Below, piece after piece: positions 58,416-64,000 of a stretch of 64,000 nt of DNA (positions are counted from its first letter, which is position 1; the number at the start of each line of letters is the position of its first letter). The DNA is taken from positions 1,131,842-1,195,841 of the forward strand of contig NW_006766888.1 in NCBI RefSeq assembly GCF_000275845.1, in the 5' to 3' direction. The notes beneath the pieces were generated by a model. The model made no database searches, had not been told where the DNA came from, and saw only the letters and a list, made by a program, of their open reading frames with translations. This DNA is from Dichomitus squalens LYAD-421 SS1 (taxonomy: Eukaryota; Basidiomycota; Agaricomycetes; Polyporales; Polyporaceae). The translations under genes and the position numbers were made by a program.

Positions 58416-60722
58416 ATGCGACTTCTGGACACATGTACAGGCCTATTTCACTGGACCGACGGCCCCTCTGAGACGTCGTATGCTATACTATCGCATGTGT
58501 GGTGCACACTCCCAACTTCGGATCAGTCATATGAGGACATCGTACGCATCCAAGCATCCCAGGACGGTGGCATGACAATTTGGGCTGATGTTCGAGTCAA
58601 CGAGAAAATTCGGAACGCTTGTGCCGTCGCATGGGTTGACGGCCATCGCTACCTTTGGATAGACTCGTGCTGTATTGACAAGACGAGCAGTGCGGAGCTA
58701 TCGGAAGCTATCAACTCGATGTACGAGTGGTATGCCCAAGCTGACATCTGCTACGCCTACCTAGAGGATGTGGATGACGATGACGATCTCTCCGACCCTT
58801 TATCCTCCTTCCGCTATAGCAAGTGGCACTCCCGAGGATGGACCCTTCAGGAACTTATTGCGCCCAAGTCCCTCCTCTTCTTGTCTCGCCAATGGCATCC
58901 TCTCGGCACCAAGCACTCCCTAGCCGTCATCATTGAACAAGTGACGGGGGTTGATCGCGAGATCCTCATACATACTAAACAACTCGATCAAGTCAGCATT
59001 GCAAAGCGCATGTCGTGGGCTTCCAAGCGGACGACGACGAGGATCGAGGACGAAGCATACTCACTCATGGGCATCTTTGGCGTCCACATGACCACGATAT
59101 ATGGGGAGAGGCAGAACGCCTTCCGTCGTCTCCAGGAGGAGATCCTCCGGAGGAATCCTGACCAGAGCATCTTTGCTTGGGGTGGAACTCTGAGCCGGAC
59201 CTTCGCCGAGCATCTTGATCACTTCCGCCCCGAAGACATGTCTTCCCTTCTCGCCCCATCGCCCAAGCACTTCGTCTTTTCAGGCAATATCAGTTCCATC
59301 CGGCATAGTGATTTTCTAGAGGCCCTTTGTCTCCCATTTGACCACCCATACCCTCTCACCACTCATACACCCTACGGCATTCGTATGAATTCCCCACTCA
59401 TCCCTTCCGCCGCCATCATCAGACTGGATGAAGCACCGCCGCAGGCGTCGTGGCTACTTGTGCTACAGTGCCGGGATAAGTTTGGTCGCCTCATCGCCCT
59501 ACCCCTACAACGCTCTCCCGGTTCCGAGCCGTCTCTCAAAGGAGTCCAGATCGGCGCGGGCGATACCGATCCCGGAGACGATGCCTCCTCAAGCGGAAAG
59601 TGGAACGGCCGCGTGTGGCCTATATCTAGGAAGAAGCTCGAGGCCTGCTTACGGTCTATCTTCACCGCAGAAGTTATCCTTCCCGTATATCCAGCGAGGA
59701 AACACCCCACAAATTCCAACACACCTCGACGCATCGTCCGTACCCGGGAGTTCATCCTATGCGATTGGTGTCGCCCTCTGTTGTCTAAACATGGTTTCGA
59801 GCTGTCTCAGGTGATTCAAGGAGCCATTTATCCTGACAGCGTCTTCATCTTGATCTCGAGCAAGGCTTACACATCCGTCACAATTCGCATCTCCTACCAC
59901 CACCACGATGTCGTCACAGTGGCCGTACAACAGCGAAGCCTAAGTCAAGTCGCTGCAGCGCACACAGTTGATGTTGCCTCCGACCACGCCAGCCTGATAC
60001 CTGTAGCGGTATCGAGCCATATTATAGCTAGGCCCGCTGGTACGTCCTCAAATGGGAAGTCTGTCGCGCTATCCCCTGTGCTTGAAATGCATTGGGTAGG
60101 GAATACTGCTGCGCGATATAGAGACCCGCGCTGGGCGGAATACGAGATCGAAGATATATCTGGCTCCGGCTCTCCCCCTACGCGTATCCGCGTTGGCCTG
60201 TCCGCGTCGCTTGACAGCGACGGCGTCCATAGGACCGGAGTCACGATTGAGACTATTCTACTTGCCCCACCCCCACGACCGCGACGACCCAGTACTCCGT
60301 CGCGAGGCAGTAGACCTACGCTGTTGCGGCCGCAAACCCCTGATCGAGTTCAGCTATTTTCGCCTCCATCCGCCTCTCATCAAAGGACCGGTGACTCATC
60401 GGCAAGGCCAGATTCACCCACCATCCCCGAATTGAACACCTATGTCTTCCCTTCCAGCCAAGTCAGGACACCCCCTTCCACCCCTCACTCCCGCAAAGTT
60501 GCTCTTTCCCAGTCTCAGACTCGCCCGCCTAAAATCGCATCCCACCATAGTGAACACCAAGCTACCCGTTCAGAAGGGCAAATACGGGACCACTCCCCTA
60601 CGTTCCCACGACCATTCCTTGCTCAGCGTGATCCACCTTCGCTTCGTTCTCCACATACGATGAACAAAGGCTGCTCAGGCTACTTGGTCCACTTGACCAA
60701 CAAGTCAGCGACGTTTTCGTGA
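58416..60722 (+). CDS. HET-domain protein
   Basis: HET domains act in fungal non-self recognition and cell death after fusion of unlike strains. The gene is a single exon of 768 residues. The N-terminal HET domain (about 22-165) has YAILSHVW, the RYLWIDSCCIDKTSSAELSE core, YEWYAQADICYAYLEDV, and WHSRGWTLQELIAPKSLLF. The segment to about residue 250 (ASKRTTTRIEDEAYSLMGIF, YGERQNAFRRLQEEI) is usual in the large basidiomycete HET families. The middle is a beta-rich region of unknown fold. The last 150 residues are Pro/Ser/Thr/Arg-rich and probably disordered, ending KSATFS. No NACHT, WD40 or ankyrin domain is present. Lack of introns contrasts with the neighbours. Confidence 0.9.
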   Translation: MRLLDTCTGLFHWTDGPSETSYAILSHVWCTLPTSDQSYEDIVRIQASQDGGMTIWADVRVNEKIRNACAVAWVDGHRYLWIDSCCIDKTSSAELSEAINSMYEWYAQADICYAYLEDVDDDDDLSDPLSSFRYSKWHSRGWTLQELIAPKSLLFLSRQWHPLGTKHSLAVIIEQVTGVDREILIHTKQLDQVSIAKRMSWASKRTTTRIEDEAYSLMGIFGVHMTTIYGERQNAFRRLQEEILRRNPDQSIFAWGGTLSRTFAEHLDHFRPEDMSSLLAPSPKHFVFSGNISSIRHSDFLEALCLPFDHPYPLTTHTPYGIRMNSPLIPSAAIIRLDEAPPQASWLLVLQCRDKFGRLIALPLQRSPGSEPSLKGVQIGAGDTDPGDDASSSGKWNGRVWPISRKKLEACLRSIFTAEVILPVYPARKHPTNSNTPRRIVRTREFILCDWCRPLLSKHGFELSQVIQGAIYPDSVFILISSKAYTSVTIRISYHHHDVVTVAVQQRSLSQVAAAHTVDVASDHASLIPVAVSSHIIARPAGTSSNGKSVALSPVLEMHWVGNTAARYRDPRWAEYEIEDISGSGSPPTRIRVGLSASLDSDGVHRTGVTIETILLAPPPRPRRPSTPSRGSRPTLLRPQTPDRVQLFSPPSASHQRTGDSSARPDSPTIPELNTYVFPSSQVRTPPSTPHSRKVALSQSQTRPPKIASHHSEHQATRSEGQIRDHSPTFPRPFLAQRDPPSLRSPHTMNKGCSGYLVHLTNKSATFS

Positions 60723-61204
60723 CTCTGGATACTAGTATCGCAGGCACGACGGACTGGGCCAAGGATTGTAGTCTAGATCCAATCCTCTCGCGTCTATACG
60801 AATTTACCTTATATATTCCCTTAATCTATCATTGCAGGAGAAGGGTGCGATATCTCAAGGCGAGGCCATAGATTCACCAAGGATAGGCGCCGTGATTCCA
60901 GGATCTGGGATGTATAGGGTTGCGTTTAGTTGCATTTGGTCACCGTAATACACGCGCACCGCAGTACACACTTTGATAGTAAAGACTCAGAGCATGAAAC
61001 CGCAAACAGTACAAGGAACGAGACAATATTAATAGCACCAGATTTAGCACGTGATTACAGGTCCAGGATCCGAATGTGAATCATCCAGCAGTGTCATTTT
61101 AGAATATCTACAGCGAACTGCTGGGAGTTGGGATCATCTTCATCGACGAGAGCAGCTGTTTTGATTGTGAATACCTGCTTTCCGCTCACAGGACGCCCTT
61201 AATA
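60723..61204. other. Convergent 3' region
   Basis: About 480 bp between converging HET and BTB genes. Moderately A+T-rich; nothing recognised. Confidence 0.5.
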
Positions 61205-62807
61205 CTAGACCAGCCCCAACCATCCGTCTAACCTCTCCCACCACTCCCACCTCCTCGCCTCCCACTCCTCTCTCCACTTGCGCAAACACAGCGTGCACCA
61301 CGTCGGCGCCAGCTGCTTCCTCTTCCGCGCGATGAGATCGTACCGGATCGGATCCATCGCTCCGTCCTCGACGGCGCTCGTGCCTTCGTGATTGACGAAG
61401 TGCGCCCACTTAGCCTCCCGGTAATAGGTCCCGCGCGGGACGGAGAGGGCGTCGCACGCGTTCGGTATAAAATCGTCGTCCAACGCGCCCTTGCCCGTTT
61501 CTTCTCGTTGACCCCTGGCGTTCCCCGAATCGCGCTTTTCAGCAGCGGCCGCCTTGGTCCTCGTCTGCATCCTGTGCCTGTTACCGCCCCCTCCACCCTT
61601 CTCGATATTTGTTTCGGTTGGAGAAGAGCTCCGCGGGCATGGGCAGGCCGACTTGCCTGTATCAGGGTCGGTGGATGGTGGGGTGCGAACATGTTCGTAC
61701 CAGACGTGCGTGAACGCGTGCCGCCCCTCGAGTAGCCTGATCCGGTCGTCAGTCTGGAGTCCAGTGAGCCTTTCACGGACGCGGAGCTTGTCGTCTTCCG
61801 TAGAGGACGACGGTGAATTACGAGGAGTAGATGTGGAAGGAGAAGAGCGGGAGGGGGAAGGGGCGGGGGCAGGGAGAGGAGGGAGCGCGGTCCAGAACTT
61901 GGGGTTGGAGATCAGCTCGTAGTAGACACGCTTGAGGATCTGGTGCAGATTGTGCTCGCGCGCAAAGGAGAGCATGTACACACAGAGATGATAACTCGGT
62001 CGATCCTCCTCCGGCGGGTCCGGGCTAAGGTGTGGAGCGCGCGAGCGAGGGGAGGGAGGTGCGCTGGAGTCCCAGAGCGCGAGAATATGCCTTTTGGCGA
62101 CGGCGGCGACAGAGTCGCACGCAAGGATCGTGGAGGCGCGGAGCAGGCGGATGGCGTCGTATCGTGTGATTTTCGAGCTGTCCACGTACTCTGTCAGTGC
62201 CTGTGATGTGCCAATGGACGAAAGGACAAAGGGAAGGATGGACCGAGGATGCGAGACCGACACTCACGAAGGTTCCTCGAGCTCGGATAGTAATCGTTCA
62301 AAGTCTTCAACAAGAAGCTCTGCGGGCGCATGGTACACACGCACGCCTTCTAATGTTACCTGAGGCATCTTAGCATTCTCGTCCGAAAAGAGGTTGGCGA
62401 AATACACGGAGTGTTTCACGAGGCGGGACTGGTAGAGCTTGTAGAGTATGTCCCCGGCGCGGACGACGACGTCCCCGTCGGAGTACCAGAAGATCGCGGA
62501 CATCTGCTCCTCGACAACGTGGAAGTCCGAGTCGCATGGCTCAGATTTGATACGCTTCTGTGGGGGAGTGGGTGTCTCCGGAGCAGAAAGGTGGGGCTGG
62601 CGGTCGAGCAATCAGCGCAGTCCGCACAACGAGAAAGGGAAGTATACTCACCCGCTTTTTCGACGGGGTCTTTGGAGGAGTGGGCAAGCCATGCTCCGTA
62701 CTAGGTTTCATCATTGATCTTGAGAACACGGCTGGAGGTGTCGATGCGGGAGTGGATGGGGTGTCTAAGCCCGACCGGATATCGCTAGACTCGGAGAGAC
62801 TCGACAT
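61205..62807 (-). CDS. BTB/POZ-domain protein
   Basis: Exons 62652-62807, 62268-62596 and 61205-62177 give 485 residues in phase. The N-terminus is Ser/Thr/Pro-rich with KTPSKKR just before the first intron and PPQKRIKSEPCDSDF after it. The BTB fold (about 80-170) has WYSDGDVVVRAGDILYKLYQ, SRLVKHSVYFANLFSDEN and the C-terminal helices TRYDAIRLLRASTILACDSV. A BACK-like helical part follows (FAREHNLHQILKRVYYELI). The second half has Pro/Ser- and Gly-rich linkers and a C-terminal LAPTWCTLCLRKWREEWEAR segment. Such BTB proteins are strongly expanded in Agaricomycetes and their partners are unknown; some act with Cullin-3 ligases. The 90-nt second intron is chosen because the nearer acceptor breaks the frame. 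An in-frame ATG at 62939 would add a hydrophobic leader and is less likely. Confidence 0.82.
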
Positions 62808-63443
62808 GGAAGGTCGATCGCTGGGAGCGTAGTAATGTATCGAGAAAGCGGAAAAGAGCCATGGCGTTATATAGATAAGCAGCAGATACTCATAGGACAA
62901 AGGAGGCTTCAGGTGAGGACGCCTCGAGGACGGCAACAATCGCGATATGTATCTGGAGGACAGTCCACAAAGGACACGAGCGCTAATGGGCCAACACGCT
63001 CTCGGAGCGATGCACGTGGTACGCGACGACGTACGAACGGCGGGAGAAAAGCAGCAAGAGTCAGTAGCAGAATATCAGCACAGAGTATCCGTTAAGAACT
63101 GACCGCACCTGGAGGACAGGACACCGAGGAAGATTTCACTGAGTGACGATGATCTGAGGTGTCAGCAGTCGGATAGTCTGGTGCCTTCGAACCAATATTA
63201 TGCTTCGTTGTATCAACTCATCACCTAAGTATACACGCGCTGAATAGCTAGAATAACAAACGTCCAGAAGATGGAAACAGAAAGCAGCACAACAGGCACA
63301 CTGGCAGACAAACAACGACGATGACGATAGCACCAGATCCAGGACTGGTCAAACACCGAGGATATGAGCCCTCCAGTACCAGGCAATACTAGAGGATCAC
63401 AGCGAGCTGCAGGAGAGTCGGTATCCGCGAACGAAATCGACGC
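62808..63443. other. Intergenic region, no gene recognised
   Basis: About 640 bp holding the BTB promoter and the 3' UTR of the edge gene. No other feature seen. Confidence 0.5.
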
Positions 63444-64000
63444 TCAGTCCTCGTCCTCTTCTTCCTCGTCGATGACCTCCTCGGTCTTTTTCTTGCCTCG
63501 CGACCCAGCAGGTTTTGCCTTGGAGGCCGGCTTAGCAGATGAGGCTGGCTTCGCGGACTTCGACGTCGACGCCGGCTTGGCACGCTTTGATGGCGGCTTC
63601 GACGAGCTCGCGCCCTTGGATGCAGGTGCACGCTACAAGCACCTTGAGCACGCAAGAAAGCCGTGTGACACAAGATGGGACACGCACCTTGCGCTTCTTG
63701 GTCGGTTCCTCAACCTCCTCGTCCTCTTCGTCAACTTCCTCCTCGTCTACGGCCGCGAGCTCGTCGTCAAAGTCTTCGCCAGACTCCTCTTCGCTCTTCT
63801 TCTTCTTGGGCGCCTTCTTGGGTGCAGCCTTGGCCTTGGCCGGAGCATCCTTCTTCGCCGCGCCGCGGCCCTTCTTCGGCTTCTCCTCGTCCACATCCAT
63901 CTCCTCATCATCATCGTCCGCCTTCTGCAGGCGCAAAGCAATAGAGAAACGAGTCCGCTCGTGTCAGCTGCTTCGACGCCAAGACGGCCAGTCTCGCGTA
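63444..64000 (-). CDS. 3' end of a Lys/Glu-rich nuclear-type protein (partial)
   Basis: Two exons are clear: 63688-63924 (KADDDDEEMDVDEEKPKKG, then AKAAPKKAPKKKKSEEESGE, ending EEPTKKRK) and 63444-63632 (RAPASKGASSSKPPSKRAKP to the acidic end EEVIDEEEEDED). They join in phase through a 55-nt intron. The text is alternating acidic and Lys/Ala/Pro-rich, typical of tails of chromatin, replication or nucleolar proteins. 63925 to the edge is intron ending in CTGCAG plus possibly part of another exon. The folded part lies outside the window, so the protein cannot be named. Confidence 0.65.

Noticed and set aside
62178..62267. Shorter intron ending at CACAG in the BTB gene
   Set aside because: Phase would be wrong and gives a stop; the acceptor ending at 62178 keeps the frame into the conserved helix.

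Overview
The window looks like nuclear DNA of a filamentous basidiomycete (Agaricomycetes, polypore-like). Genes lie on both strands without operons. Most are split by introns of about 50-100 nt with GT-AG ends, and intergenic gaps are short. The gene content (CYP53, SREBP, SUZ12-like PRC2 subunit, HET and BTB proteins, CBM19-like secreted protein) fits that group. I rebuilt exon models by hand and checked reading phase across every splice junction listed. Where I did not finish a model (LTN1, part of NAA15, PDS5, second P450), only the gene span and the exons I name are reliable.

Layout. 1-1026: small tandem and inverted repeats. 1027-2491 (+): HSP20-type chaperone with a long Gln/Ser/Gly-rich N-terminus. 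4045-6287 (+): CYP53-type P450, probably benzoate 4-hydroxylase. 6443-12894 (-): listerin (LTN1/RKR1), the RING E3 ligase of ribosome quality control. 13261-13877 (+): small conserved protein of unknown role. 14507-17080 (+): CCCH-finger, RS-like, coiled-coil protein. 17456-18143 (-): ribosomal protein eL42 (L44). 18429-22204 (-): NAA15, auxiliary subunit of the NatA acetyltransferase. 22458-27596 (+): cohesin regulator PDS5. 28200-31268 (-): CDK9-type kinase BUR1. 31539-34216 (-): SUZ12-like VEFS-box Polycomb protein. 34557-36123 (+): sphingolipid delta-4 desaturase. 36124-39136: gene-poor stretch with an unknown gene and a decayed relative beside it. 39841-40748 (+): MTH1-type Nudix hydrolase. 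41536-42318 (+): intronless, very GC-rich GNAT acetyltransferase. 42746-46174 (-): SREBP/Sre1 transcription factor. 47638-49795 (-): Ysc84/SH3 actin-patch protein. 50580-52041 (+): D-amino-acid oxidase. 52185-54445 (-): second P450. 55692-56765 (-): secreted CBM19-like Ser/Thr-rich protein. 57145-57822 (+): ribosomal protein eS26. 58416-60722 (+): intronless HET-domain protein. 61205-62807 (-): BTB/POZ protein. 63444 to the right edge (-): 3' end of a Lys/Glu-rich nuclear-type protein.

Functionally this is mostly housekeeping: protein synthesis and quality control (eL42, eS26, LTN1, NatA, HSP20), chromatin and transcription (PDS5, BUR1, SUZ12-like, SREBP, CCCH protein), lipid and oxidative metabolism (DES1, two P450s, DAAO, MTH1), with accessory genes (HET, BTB, CBM19-like, the 37.7-39.1 kb pair) toward the gene-poor parts. 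I found no cluster of genes that clearly forms one new pathway.

The most unusual signals are in gene structure: a coding exon that is only a start codon and a GC-AG intron in eS26, a terminal coding exon that is only a stop codon in eL42, a 6-nt microexon in the Ysc84 gene, three exactly 57-nt in-frame stop-free introns, and a 409-nt intron with a perfect hairpin in NAA15. I recognised no tRNA or rRNA genes, transposons or CRISPR arrays.
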